Source: Chimonanthus salicifolius (Eukaryota > Streptophyta > Magnoliopsida > Laurales > Calycanthaceae). From it: a stretch of DNA of 64,000 bases. A model generated the notes under the pieces. It was not told where the DNA came from. It searched no databases and worked only from the letters and a program-made list of their open reading frames with translations. The stretch's first letter is position 1; every line of letters begins with the position of its first letter. A program made the translations under genes and the position numbers. Positions 45,617-58,535 of this stretch are shown piece by piece. The DNA lies in the NCBI GenBank assembly GCA_013350335.1, contig CM023535.1, positions 30,367,631-30,431,630 on the forward strand, in the 5' to 3' direction.

Positions 45617-48600
45617 TATAACGTCCGCCCCTTTTCACCGAAATCAGAGTCTATTTCTTTCTTTAAAGTGACAAAGGGCGCGGACGTCACGACAAGAGTT
45701 AAGTCCGAGCTTCTAAAGCGCGGCCCTTAACTGGCCAACCCTACGGGTGCATGGAACGGAGTCCATAGAGAATAGTTTACCCGTAGAAGAAAGCTCACAA
45801 AAAGTTACATTAAATGCGGAAAGACATACAGACTATCCTACCAAATTTTCTTTTCTAGATAGCAGGGAAGATTTCATCATTTAATTACCAAAATGCCATA
45901 ACTTCATATGTTTACCACTAAATTCAAAACATAGCAATAAGTCTAAAATATTACATTTCCGACAAGCTAAACTATTTCAAATTACATTATCCAAAATAAA
46001 CATTAGTAACTATCTAGCACTCCTTTCCAAGCCCCTTAGCTTGGCTCCCGTCTCGTCCTTCCACTTCGCCACCTCCTGCGTCATTAGCTAGGGTAGAAGT
46101 AGGGCGTTAGACAACGCGCCCAGTAGGACTCCAAGTAGGGCTAACACATGGATTAGTGATAAGCAAAGCATATAAAAATATTATATCAAAATCATACCCT
46201 TTGGTACAATGTAATGCAATGGGTGTTTTATGTCATGAATCTCACCCATCAATCTCATCATAATTGTACAATGCCCCTTTTTCATCCATACATAATGTTC
46301 AAAATATAATCCATACCATCATCGTGCCGTGACCCTCTTGATGGAAAAACCTCATCAAGATATGATCCAATCGTAAAATATCCCCCTTGGCGACAAAGCC
46401 TCGTCAAGGTGTCCCCATGCCTGTTCTCGGTCGCCCGACGGAGCATGGACTCCGGTTTCATTTCATCCTTCCCCTGCCATATCCCTCCCATGCCATGCAT
46501 GAGATGTAGGTGCCATATGCCATGTAATGAGTATAATAACAACCATGACATTTAAAAATCCCATCAATCAAACATATGACTTGATTATCAAAAATAGATC
46601 AAGTAAAGCCTCAATAAACACATCATAGCTTTAAAAACCCGTTTTAAACCAATTATATGCTTACTAGAATAAATTAAGTAAAAACCCCTACATAATACAT
46701 AATTCAAAACCAATGTTAAAACAACCAATATAATTTCCAAGATAATTCAAAGCAACCATCACTCAATCCATGGCTTACAAAAAGGTTAGAATCCTACCGA
46801 ATACCGACTAGCGTCTTCGTTTCGTTTTCGTTCGATAGTCCGGCTACCGTCACGCGTACTGCCCGCGATATCCAATACCTTATTAAATTTCCAAATCAGT
46901 TCAAGTTTTAACCATTTCTAAGCCCATATGAAAAACCGGTCACTATTTAGGTTTTGTGGGTCCCATGTCATCTATTAAACCTTTTAATCCCATAAGTCTT
47001 AAAATTCGGCCACCCTAGGCTTTATTAATCACTTATAAGGTTATTACATTAGATCCCCTAAGTCCATGATCAATTTCCATGGAATTCTTGAATTTGGCCA
47101 CTAATTACGGTTTTGCCACTACCTCATTTTCCATGATTAAACACTCGTTTATCCATGCATGATTTAATCCATAATTGATCATAGACTTAGATCCCTAACT
47201 TAGGTCCATTAATGACCCATTGAACCATGTCATAACATCATTAAAATTAGCCTTTTTATTAATTCCACCATTATTCATTTAAACCCATCCATAACCCCAT
47301 ACTTAACCTTTTAAATGGTTCACCAATGGCCATGGGTTCAAAATACCTAATTCATCAACTCTTCCCATGGGATTTACCTCATGTATTTAACTTCAATGAG
47401 TCCATTACTCATTCATTTCCTTTGGAGGCCACACACACACCATTCATCATCCAATTTAACCCACCAAAATGGATCACAATTGGGCCATGGGTTCGGCCAT
47501 ACACCATGGCCGAACCCATGGTGTCCTTTCCCTATTTTTTCTTGGATCTATTTACACCATTTAGATCCAAAATAAATCCTTCCTTGAGGTGGTTTAAATC
47601 ACACTTTTAAACCACTACTCTTAGCCCATTTGGATCACTACATTTGTTCATTTGAAACCCTAACTCATTAACACATTAATCCATCTTTTCCATCATTTAA
47701 ACCCATCATTTGATCACCATTACATCACCATAGGGTTCGGCCATTTACCATGGCCGAACCCATGGTTCATGATCCACCATTCATTGCTCCAAAATACCTA
47801 CATTCACCAAAATATTAATTTCATCAATCTTCCCATTTTTCCATTGGTTCATACCCTAAAACCCTAATTAACTTCACACACAACAACCTAGGGTTCGGCC
47901 ATACACCATTGCTGAACCCATGATTCATAATTCATTCTCTTTTATACCTTCCAATTCCATAAAATCCATTTGCATTTTCATCATAAAACCATTTTAAAAA
48001 CTTACCCAATGCACATAATCCATTTATTTATTTTCTTACCCTAACCCTAATTTACCCATTTAGGGTTTCCTCCATCTTCCACCCTCTCATTTGATGGGTT
48101 TAACATCCATGGCATAAATTTATGTAACCACCATTAAATTCTACAAAAATAAATCCCAAATCTTAAACCCTAAAAATTCAAAATTTATTGTTTAAGAAAT
48201 ACTCACAATCCGTCGTCTCCTCTGACTTCCGCCGCTCCTGTCGGTTCCCTTAGCCTCCTCTTTCCTTCTTCTTGATCTTTGATAGGTCAGGGTGCTTGAT
48301 CAATGGTGACAACCCCCAACCTTAGGATCGGCCAAGGTAGGGTTTGAATTGAGAGAGGGAAGAGGATGGAGATGGGAAAAATGTCTCAAGATCTTTACCT
48401 CGAGATGGTGGTCCAACCTTTTCTTCCTCTCCTTGAGCTCTTCTCTTTTCTTTCTTAATTTTCTTCTCCTCTTTTCCTTGCTAATGTGGGACGGCAATGG
48501 AACAATGGGAGAGATGGAGAGAGTGAGTTGAGGGTAAAATGAAAAGGATAAGGTGTAAACCCATCTTTATCTCTTTGGTTATTTAACCTTCACTTTACAT

Positions 48601-49276
48601 TAACTCTCTCCACCCACCCACAAGATACATATCTTGCTTTATGGCTTATGACTCCACCCCCCTAAGTCCCAACGTGTTTTATTTTTTTGAGTTTGGGATG
48701 AGGTGATTTGGTTTTCACCTTTTGACCACACTTTGACCACCTCATTTGGATAATTTTAATCATTTAATATTTAGATATTTTGGTTACTTTAATTCTCATT
48801 TACTTAAATTACCTTATACATCCACCCATGGTTGACCAATTCAACCATGGTGGTCGGCCCCACCAAACCTTGGGTCCACACGCCACCTCACTTGGTGAGG
48901 TGGAGGTGGGTCCCACTTGGCCACATCACCTTGGTTTAATTCCAAATAACTTAGGTAATTTAAATTTCATTCCATTCATTCTAAATGAATCGCCATTGGG
49001 CCCATGGCCCAATTACACTTCCATCTTACCCATTTATCTTAGAGCTTAACCATCTTGACCCATTGGGTCCCAACCCAATTTGACCATTCTTGACCCATTT
49101 AACCCTCATTGCCCCTTTAAATGAATTTAAATCAACTCCATAATCCATTGGGCCATACTTGGGCCTTTGCCCAAACTTTGGCCCATTTACCATCTAATCC
49201 ACAAATTTTCTAATTTCCATCACTAAAATAAATAATATCCACATTTATATTAATTTAAAAATTCCGAGCCATTACG
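45617..49276 (-). mobile_element. Solo LTR K, minus orientation (3660 bp)
   Basis: TATAACGTCCGCC to CCGAGCCATTACG, so each terminus has one mutated base compared with TGTAACG/TTACA. Flanks CCTCC (45612-45616) and TCTCC (49277-49281) differ by one base. Three palindromes lie near 47487, 47731 and 47891, and the donor-like GTGAGT complement is at 48201-48206. Its mutated ends suggest it is older than J. Confidence 0.88.
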
Positions 49277-49281
49277 TCTCC

Positions 49282-51264
49282 AGCAGCAAAGGATCACTCT
49301 GTGATTCAAGGTATGCAGTAGTCAGTAGTTCCTACGCCTTTGCATTATTTGATTCGGGAGCATCACACTCTTTCATATCTGCTGCATTTATAACTGCTAC
49401 TGGTACATTGGTACAAAAAACTGTCCACATCACTCACCATTGTATCCCTAGTCAGAGACACATCATTGGGACTTATATGCAAAGCAGTGAATACTGGACT
49501 TGCTGGACTCAGATTTGAGTTCAATTATTTGGTACTCGATATGTCAGAATATGATATTATTTTCGGCATGGATTGGTTGGCTAGCTTTAAGGCCAACATT
49601 GATTGTTATCTTCGCAAGGTGACATTTTGGTACCCCGAGGGCAAACAACATGTGGTGCGTGCTGATAAACAAAGCAGACTGCATGAAGGGTTGAACCATC
49701 TGGTATTGAACATTATCAGAATCAACAAGGCACCGGTGGTTGAACTTCCGAAAATAGTAAGGGACTATGCGGACGTTTTTCCAAAGGAACTCCCTGGTTT
49801 GCCTCCCATGAGGGAGATCAATTTTGAAATCAAGTTGTACCCTCGCACTGCACCAGTGTCATTACCACATTACCGGATGGTACCAACAGAGATGTCCGAG
49901 TTAAAGAAGCAGATTGATGAACTGCTCAGACTGGGGTGCATTTGGAACAGTACATCGGCTTGGGGAGCTCCAGTTTTATTTGTAAAGAAGAAGGATGGTT
50001 CACTCCGTATGTGTGTGGATTACCAAAAACTGAACCAGCTGATGGTCAGAAACAAGTACCCTTTACCCAGGATCGATGATTTATTTGATCAACTTAAAGG
50101 TTCCAGTCATTTTTCTAAGATTGACCTGATGTCCGGATATCACCAAATCCGAGTTAGGGAGGTGGACATAGAAAAAATAGCCTTCAGAACGCGATATGTA
50201 CTATATGAGTTTGTAGTCATGCCGTTTGGACTCACCAATGCACCTGCTGTGTTTATGGATCTTATGAACAGGATTTTCCATTCTTACTTGGACCAATTTG
50301 TCATTGTATTTATTGATGATATTTTGATTTACTCCAAAACTCAGAAAGAACATACTGAGCACCTGAGAATTGTTCTGGACACTTTGAGGAAGAACAAACT
50401 ATATGCTAAAGCCAGTAAATGTGAATTTTGGCTATCTGAGGTCAACTTTTTGGGACATGTTATATCAGAAGAAGGTATAGCTGTGGACCCGGCTAAGGTA
50501 GCGGCAGTAAAAGATTGGAAAGCGCTAAAGAATGTAACTGAGATCCGTAGCTTTTTGGGATTGGCTGGTTATCACTCAGAAAGGAGTCAAATATGAGTGG
50601 TCAGATCTGTGCAATCAGAGTTTTGAAGAGCTAAAGAAGAGACTTACCACTGATCCTATCCTAATTATATCGGAAAGAGGCAAGTGTTATGAGGTACAAT
50701 GCGATGCTTCAGGAGAGGGATTGGGGTGTACACTCAGTCAAAGTAATCGTGTGGTGGGATACAGATCAAGACAATTGAAAATACATGAACGTCTCTATCC
50801 TACGCACGATCAGGAACTAGCCGCAGTGGTCTTCGCTCTCAAAAGCTGGAGACATTATCTTTATGGTGAGAATTTTGAAGTGTTTTCAGATCATAAGAGC
50901 TTGAAGTACTTATTTGATCAGAAAGAGCTCAACTTGAGGTAACGCAGATGGATGGAATATCTGGCTGATTATGAGTTCGCACTTCGTTATCACCCTGACA
51001 AGGCGAACAAGGTGGCAGACGCCCTCAGCCGTTTATCACATGCATCAGTGGCATGTTTGATCAGGACAGAATGGGAGATACTGAATACCATTCGAGAGTT
51101 TAAACTTTACCTCAATAACCATGGGACTATATACAATTTGATCATACGGTCCAACATGGTTACCAAGATTGAACAGGAACAGCGTACAGACTCGGAGGTG
51201 GCGGAGATTTGGGCCAAGATGTTTACTGGTGAAGTCATACAGGAACAGGAGTTACGACCAGGAC
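49282..51264 (+). pseudogene. Protease, RT and RNase H of E1, broken
   Basis: Protease has the DSGASHSF active site (49351-49359), but a one-base deletion near 49310 and further indels near 49420 break the frame. One 376-codon stretch (49466-50596) stays open, with the FGMDWL motif, [17 protein letters not shown], the RT palm [15 protein letters not shown] and [22 protein letters not shown], and the catalytic VFIDD (50306-50320) intact. About 55 bp are deleted near 50572 (after LGLAGY), shifting the frame. RNase H continues (50640-50942, with [12 protein letters not shown]) to a stop at 50940, where E2 also has a stop in the same LRQRRW motif. The integrase N-terminal linker then runs to 51264, where solo LTR D is inserted. 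Confidence 0.88.
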
Positions 51265-54200
51265 TGTAACACCCCAGTTTCTCAATGAAGTGGAAAATTA
51301 CGAAAATGCCCCTGAGTTGTTAAATTAATTATTTTGTGATGTTAAGTAAGGAAATAGTGGGGCCCATTGCTCAAATTAAAATCATATGAGCACATTATGA
51401 ATGTTAAGTTTGATTGGATCGGTAATTTTCATCATTTGGGTCAAAGGGCCCAAATGGGACCCATCGGGTCTTACTGGATTATTTGACCGTTTTGTGAATT
51501 TAAATTAAATGGGGTTAAGCCTATTTGATTGGAAGTCAAGTGGAGAAGAAATGGGTAGGCTTGACCCATATGTAAAAACCAATTGCAAATGACCAAAACA
51601 CCATAATTGGGTCATGGAGTCAAAAACGGGTCAAGGAGCTAAAAGTGGACCCAACGGGTCGTGTTGACTAAGGTTGACCGTGTGGACCCTCAAGGGAGCT
51701 AAAACACGAGTTAAATTAGTTGAGTGGGAGTGAGGTGAGTTGGAATTAAATAAAGTAGTGAGTCAACTCAAGTGCATTAAATGAAATGCATTAAGTATGG
51801 TGAGTTGGACATGTGAGTTGGGTGAGTCAAAATGGAAGTCAATGGGACTTGTAAATCAGTGAGTTTAGAGGGAATGTGAAGAGGTTGGCTCAGCTTTAAC
51901 CACCAAAACAAGTCCCACACGTTGGGGGACTTGTTTGGGGTGATGTCCATGGTGTATGTTAAATGAGATGCATGGGAATGAGAAAAGATTGCATGGGGCT
52001 GCCAAAGGGTGTGTTGGAAGTGCCAAGGGGTGCTTTGCTTGGCTGCAAGTGACTCCTTGGTTTGTGCAAGGTTTGATGAGGAGTAAATGGGTGATGTGGG
52101 GCTGTTTAAACAAAAGCAGCCAGCACCCTCATTTGGCCGACTTTATCATTGCAAAACCTTGGAATTTCATCTCCTATCCCTCTCTCAAGAACACCTCTCT
52201 TGGCCGAATCTTATCTTGGTGATTTCACCAATGATTTATGCTTCTAACCAGCTGAGACAAAGGAAGAAAGAAGGAAGGAAACAAGAGGGAAGAAAGCAAG
52301 GAGCAAAGGCATAAGAAAAGCTGGGAATTTGGTAAGTATTTCCATGGACTTTTAGTTAATAAAATGGGTGTGTGTTGGGCCATGGTGATGGCCGATTACA
52401 CCAGGGTTTTAACCTTGATTAGTGGAGGATTTAAAATGGTAAAAATAACCATTGGGTTGGGCCACCATGGAGGGCCGAACCCCATGTAAAAGATTGCTTG
52501 GTTTTCATGTTTTGAAACATGAAAACCATGGATTTTATGGACTGATTTTTGGGTTTGATTTAAGAATAAATACATGCAATTGAAAGGATTATAAACCTGT
52601 ATCTGAATGTCAGAAAAGGCTGAAGTTTTTATGGTCTAAATCAGTGGATTAAAAGATAGAAATGGACCATTGGGTTCGGCCACTTTGCATGGCCGAACCC
52701 ATGGAAACAAGTGGTTGGTTTTGATGGTTTTTGGAAGTTAAAACCATATAAGTTGGGACTGATATTAGATGTTGGTAATAGATTTAAAATGCATGTTTTA
52801 AGAAGGTTAAAACATGGATTTGGATTTTGGTTCAGACCCAAGATGAATGATTAAATGTTTCAAAACCAAAGGGCAAGGTGTTCGGCCAATAAGCATGGCC
52901 GAACCCTATGAAATTGGGTTAGTGATTGGATGATGTTTAATTAGTAAAACTCGGTAATAATATGCTGTTTATTACATGATGATTGGAGGTTTAAAAATAG
53001 TAAACATAACCATTGGGTTCGGCCACCATGGAGGGCCGAACCCCATGTAAAATATTGTGGGTTTTCATGTTGGGAAACATGGAAACCATGGACCTTTATG
53101 GACTGCTTTTGTATGAAGTTAATTGGATGGTTTCTAAGAGGTTTAAAGGCAGCAATATAATACTGATATTGCATGTTTAAATAACACCTAAAGCATGTTT
53201 GAAAGACCAAAACTTGGACATTGGGTTCGGCCACCTTGAATGGCCGAACCCCATGTAAGTAATTGGTATGATTTGGTGAGGTTAATTTACTGTTTTGATT
53301 GATGTTTATGCGGCTGAACCGTGTGTAATTCATGGTTGGGTTAACATGTTAAATCATGAATAATCATGGGAAGTCGAGGGATTAATCAGATCAAGAGAAC
53401 CATTGGGTTCGGCCATGTGCATGGCCTAACCCCATGGGGCTAGTTTTGGGATGAATGGACCAAGATTTATGGGTTTTCTTGTGTATGTTAAATGAAATAA
53501 GCTTGCTGTTTTGGGTTGGCCATGGGATGACTAAACTGTGTTTAACATGGCTAAGGGGTAGAGCCAATTGGTATTTTAAATAATGGACATTATTGATCAA
53601 AAGAACCATAAGGGTTCGGCCATGAGTATGGCCGAACCCCATGGACTGTTTTCATGGGTCATTTTATAGATGCGTATGTGATTTAAGATGGAATTATGGT
53701 TACTGATTTTGGTCGGCCAAAACATGGCTGAACCATGTTAAGGTTGTAGAGTTTAATCAAGGTATTGGTAGCAATGGCATGTTTGTGAATAAGGGTCACA
53801 ACCATGAGTTGGTATTTGTGGACTTAGACTCAAAAATGGGAATCAAATAAAGTAAAGGATTAAAGTTGGTCGATGATTTATGTGAATAAGGTGACGGATT
53901 TCTGTGACGGTGCACGACTGCGAGCGGTGACCGGATAAAGCCTAAGAAAGAACGGACGCTGAAGTGATTCTTCAGTAGGTTTCCTACCTACTTGAAACCA
54001 CAGTTTTACCCAGTTTTCTTATGAGACTCTTGTTTTATTTTATGTGTTTCAAATGATATATTATGCATTAACAAATGGCATACAGGCATTGGCATCTCAT
54101 GCATAGACATGGGATAATGTATGAGGTTCTACAGTGTTGCAATTTATGGGTTACGTCCTACCTCGGTGGTACAAGTCACGCCAGGAGGAGTAACATGATG

Positions 54201-54969
54201 ATCATAGTCACATTGGTCTCCTTAGGCGATGAGAGTCCCGCCAGGAGGACTAATACGTGATATGAATCAGTCAATGATGAAGAGATAAAGGTGTGTTGTA
54301 ATTTACCTTGTCGGTGCAAGGCACGTCAAGTGATGACTATGAATGTACATGATGGGGGATGCTCATTGCATGTGCATACATCATAGCATTGTTTTACCTG
54401 TTTTTTATGATCATGTAATATGATATATATGCATGTTTTATATGTTAACATGTGGTAGCCCTGATTCGGGAACCTACTGGGCGTGTTGATCTAACGCCCT
54501 AATTCTATCCTCAGAGGAGATTGCAGGTACAAGTAAAGGGAAAAAGAAGGTCGATGACCGGGAGGGGAGCCAAGCCTAAGCGCTTGAATGATGGATTGGA
54601 TTACTTTATATTACTGTCATTTGAATACTTTTGTTGGACATGTAATAATTCATTACTTGCTATGGTTAGATTAGGTTAATAACCTTTGGATCGTTGATTT
54701 ATCTTAATTAATGGTTGAGATTGTTACTTGCTATCTAGTCTTTCTATTCCGCAATTAATCTAGGTTATTCCTCATGTTGATGTTAGTTCCATGTGTGATT
54801 CATAATCATGGTCTATACCATGTACACATGGGTGGCCAGTTAAGGTTCAGACTTGGGTAGTCTGAACTTAACTCGCGTCGTGACGCCGCCCGCTCTCTTT
54901 CGATGTTTTATTATTACTTTTTAAAAAAAAAATTAGACTCTAAATTCTCGGAAAGGGCGGGGCGTTACA
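51265..54969 (+). mobile_element. Solo LTR D, plus orientation (3705 bp)
   Basis: TGTAACACCCCAG to GGGCGTTACA, with perfect duplications AGGAC (51260-51264, 54970-54974). It has a purine-rich leader and donor-like GGTAAGT (52331-52337), then about seven palindromes (52451-53640) including variants such as GGGTTCGGCCACC with AGGGCCGAACCCC. It also holds GTAGGTTTCCTACC (about 53973), the CTTAGGCGATGAGAGTCCCGCC block (about 54220) and the LTR-end stem (54839-54872). Full-length relative of solo LTR B. Confidence 0.93.
54839..54872 (+). promoter_or_regulatory. LTR-end stem-loop of LTR D, 14 paired bases
   Basis: GTTAAGGTTCAGACT (54839-54853) pairs with AGTCTGAACTTAAC (54859-54872) with a single bulged G and a 5-nt loop. 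It is the longest version of the element seen. Confidence 0.7.
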
Positions 54970-54974
54970 AGGAC

Positions 54975-55425
54975 AGGGTCATCTATTTTGAGGAAGGATT
55001 TATGTACCTAAGAGTTGTAGAAAAAAGTTATTGGTTGAGGCACATCAGACCAAACTCTCTATTCATCCGGGCAACACTAAGATGTATCACGACCTGAAGA
55101 GACATTACTGGTGGCACGGACTCAAAAGAGATGTGGCAGAATTTGTAGCACATTGCTTAACTTGTCAGCAGGTTAAGACGGAACATCAGAAGCCACCAGG
55201 GTTACTCAAACCCTTACCAGTGCCGAAATGGAAATGGGAGCACATCTCCATGGATTTTGTTACAGGGTTGCCAAGGTCATCAAAGGGCAACGATGTGATA
55301 TGGGTCGTGGTAGACCGACTAACCAAGTTAGCACATTTCATTCCTATTAAGATGACAGACTCATCTAATCGGCGGTATATCAAGGATATCATCAGATTGC
55401 ATGGTATACCTCAGACTATTGTGTC
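54975..55425 (+). pseudogene. Integrase N-terminal half of E1
   Basis: After D the polyprotein resumes with the HHCC zinc-binding region (EAHQTKLSIHPGN to HCLTCQQVK) and the first catalytic Asp (WEHISMDFVTGLP), reaching LHGIPQTIV at 55423. The second Asp, the Glu, the C-terminal domain and chromodomain are missing. After GTGTC (55421-55425) the sequence jumps into LTR sequence matching 63761 onward. A frame change lies near 54990-55030. Confidence 0.88.
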
Positions 55426-58198
55426 AAATAAGAGCTACACGTTGGAGAGGTAGGGAGGTTTGGCTTATTTCAAAATCAAAACAAGGATACACATGGAAAG
55501 ATAATGGAGATAGTTTCACATTTAAAAAAAAAATCAAATTTCAATGGCATACACGTTGGAGTCTTGAGAATTCTATCTCATGTAGAGATAGGGAAGATAA
55601 TGAAGAGGAAACTCCCACATGGAGAGATAATGAAGTTGGTTTAAATCTCAATTTCAAACAAGGCTACACGTTGGAGAGATAAGGGGGAGTTTGGGGTTTA
55701 TTTTTCAAATTCAAACAAGATTCAACTCTCCCTCTCCCTCTTCGCTATCTCTCCCTCACACCCTCTCTTGGCCGGCCAGCAACCTAAGAGAGAGAAGATC
55801 AAACATTTGGAGAATCTTATCTCATTTTCTCCCTGTCTTGGCCGTTCCTCTCAAGTCAAGGACTTGGAGTATTTTTCCATCTCAAGTTTTTCAATCTCTC
55901 TCTCTCTTAAATCAATACTTTGGCCGATCAACTTCAAGGAGTTTCCAGCAAGATTAAGCTCAGCTAAAGGACAAGAAGGAAGGAGGAAGGAAGGACTAAG
56001 GAAGGAGAAGATCAAGAAGGAGTGAAAGAACCGGAGGAGTCGCGGTATTGGTAAGTGCACTATAAACCCTTGTTAAATAAATTGGTTAAGGGAACATGAT
56101 CAGGCCATTGTATGGCTGAACCTATCAAGGGTTTAAATCATGGATAATGATGTTTAAAAAGGGTAGAAAATGGATCATAGGGTTCAGCCACTTTGGATGG
56201 CCGAACCCCATGAAAAGACTTGGTGATTTTTTTGGTTTTTGAGAGATAAAAACCATACATTGTTATGAAGGTTTTAAGGTGTTTTAAATGGAGAAAAGGT
56301 TAATGTTTTGGGTCGGCCAATGCATGGCTGAACAGTGTTGTTTTTTATGGCTAAGGTGCTGTGCATAAACCATGTATAAATGTTGTAATGTTTGGATCAA
56401 GAAAACCATAGGGTTCGACCATGTGTATGGCCGAACCCCAAGGACCATTTTTATGGGTAATTGGAGTTAAGAGCATGGTTGGAAATTATTAATGGTTATA
56501 TGCTTTTGATTAAGGAATCACATATGTTTATCTTGGGATTTAGTATTAAATAATCAACAATTATAGATGATGGAAAAAGGGACAAAATCAGTATGGTGAG
56601 GTTCGGCCATGTTGTATGGCCGAACCCCACTAATGGATAATTGGTGGATTTAGTTTCTCTGAAGTGGTTAACTTGTAAGATAATTGGTCAAATCAAAATG
56701 GAGATTTGTCAAGGATTAAAAGGACCAAATTTAAGATGATGAGGCTCGGCCATGTTGTATGGCCGAACCCCACTAAGGTGGATTGTTTTATGGACATTGG
56801 TTATTGGTAATATTAAGCAAGGGTTAGGTTAATGGCAATATTGTAGATATGAATGAAAAGATCAAAGGACTTGAAAAAGGGGCTCAAACCAAAATGGTGA
56901 GGTTCAGCCATGTTGTATGGCCGAACCCCACCAAGGTATGTTTGGTAGATTGAGGTTTTGAAGAAGTTATTTGGATGGTATTGATTAAATAAAAAGGGAG
57001 ATCAAATTCAAGTGGGTGAGGTTCGGCCATGTAGTATGGCCGAACCCCACAAGGTGGTTTTTGGACTGAGATTTAATTGGAAATCAAAAGGATATTGTCT
57101 TGACTTGTTGTTATATAAACAAGGTAATGGGACTTCTTGAACGGTGCGCATCGTAAACAGGTGACGGTTTAAGATAAGTGGATATTTTAAGTGACATTGG
57201 TGTAGGTTTCCTACCTTTTTTGTAACCACACTTATACTTGATGTTTTTATCTTAATTTTGATGAGATTTGTGCTAAACTATTATGTTTCAAAGTGGATTT
57301 GAATGCTAAGATTTATTCACAAATGGCATGTATTCATTGACATCTCATGTATGGCATGGGGTGATGGTTATGTAACCGGAGGGACTACACTCCGTCGGGC
57401 GTCCGAAAAACCTATGTAGTGGTACCTTGATGATGAGAATCCCATCAAGAGGAAACCGGAGGGTCCACACTCCGTCGGGGCGTCCGAACAACCTATGTGG
57501 AGGTACCTTGATAATGAGAATCCCATCAAGAGGAGGCTATGTATACTTGTGATGGGTGGGACTCATTACATTTGCATACATACATAGCATTGTTTTTTTA
57601 AGATTTTGATGATCATGTATTATTTTGTCATATGCATGTTTTATACTAACCTTGTGGTAGCCCTAATCGGAACACCTACTGGGTGCGTTGAACTAATGCC
57701 CTATTTCTATCCTTAGCGGATGCAAAGGAAAGGGAAAGGTCAAGGATCACGAAGGAAACCAAGCATAGGAGCTTGGGCATTTGAATGGTTTATTTATGGA
57801 CATTTTGTTTAAGTTTACAAGGACATGTAATTCGTTAGTTAGAAGTTGGCATGTAATAACTAAGTAATATTTGCTATGGTTTGGTATGGGTTGAATGAAT
57901 GATTAAGTTAAGGTAATTTTGGATAATCGACAATGTACTTTGCTATCTAATAAAATGGAGTAGATTTAGGTTCCATTATAATCCGCAGTTAGTTTAAGTA
58001 ATATTCCGCAAAGTTTATACTTTACTATGTGAGAATCATTCTCATGGACTTAGTCCATGCTGACATCGGTTTGGCCAGTTAAGGGTCGGACTTTAGAAGT
58101 CCGGACTTAACTCGCGTCGTGACACTCTGCTCTTATCACTTGTTTATATATATTTTTAAAAAAAATATACTCTGATTTATAGTGAAAAGGAGCGGGGT
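55426..58198 (+). mobile_element. 5' LTR of E2, lacking its first ~558 bp
   Basis: It has a CT-rich stretch (55728-55915), a purine-rich leader ending in donor-like GTAAGT (56051), six palindromes (near 56171, 56410, 56589, 56740, 56892, 57017), GTAGGTTTCCTACC (about 57209), two CTCCGTCGGG(G)CGTCCG blocks with CTTGATGATGAG..CATCAAG-type hairpins (57370-57540) and the LTR-end stem (58078-58111). The terminal GCGTTACA is replaced by GTGAAAAATATACTC. Confidence 0.85.
58078..58111 (+). promoter_or_regulatory. LTR-end stem-loop of E2 5' LTR
   Basis: GTTAAG/CTTAAC at the base and CGGACTT/AAGTCCG inside, with a TAG loop. Compared with the stem at 648-666 (CGAGCTT/AAGCTCG), both arms have changed together. 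Confidence 0.65.
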
Positions 58199-58535
58199 GA
58201 AAAATATACTCTGACTGACTTTTCGGAGTCCGTTAACTGGGGGCCGGATTAATTTACTTCGAATAGACTCAGACTGAACATTCAATCTGAGAACAACAAT
58301 GAAAGATAGCAAAGGAAGTACAGTCATCATAATTGGATATACCAAAAATAGCAAAATAGGATACACCTCCCCGATATCCCCAAATTGAGAAACAAACAAT
58401 AGGTATTTAGAAATTCCCCCCTAAAAATCAAGGAAAACCAAGAGTAGTTATTTGGAAATTTCCCCAAAATAGTGATAACACAAACTGTACAAGGAAACTA
58501 AGTCAATAATGTTTTTTTTTATGACTTAGGGAAAA
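58199..58535 (+). other. E2 leader, primer site deleted
   Basis: AAAAATATACTCTGACT (58200) repeats the AAAAAATATACTCTGATT of the LTR end (about 58157), then GGGGGCCGGATTAATTTAC (about 58238) and four or five TTCCCC(A)n motifs (58370-58470). No TGGTATCAGAG is present. A T10 run lies at 58511-58520. Confidence 0.7.

Larger units (their letters stand above)
31184..55425 (+). mobile_element. Tekay-type chromovirus E1, heavily nested and 3'-truncated
   Basis: 5' LTR (A) at 31184-44160, primer site 44163, gag from 44432, pol to 55425. Five solo LTRs interrupt it (B, C and J inside LTR A; K and D inside the coding region). Removing them leaves about 3.3 kb of LTR and 3.9 kb of internal sequence. 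The left target copy is GTAAC (31179-31183). The right end is lost because integrase is fused at 55425 to the interior of the E2 LTR. It is the oldest layer of this block apart from the copia copy it interrupts. Confidence 0.88.
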
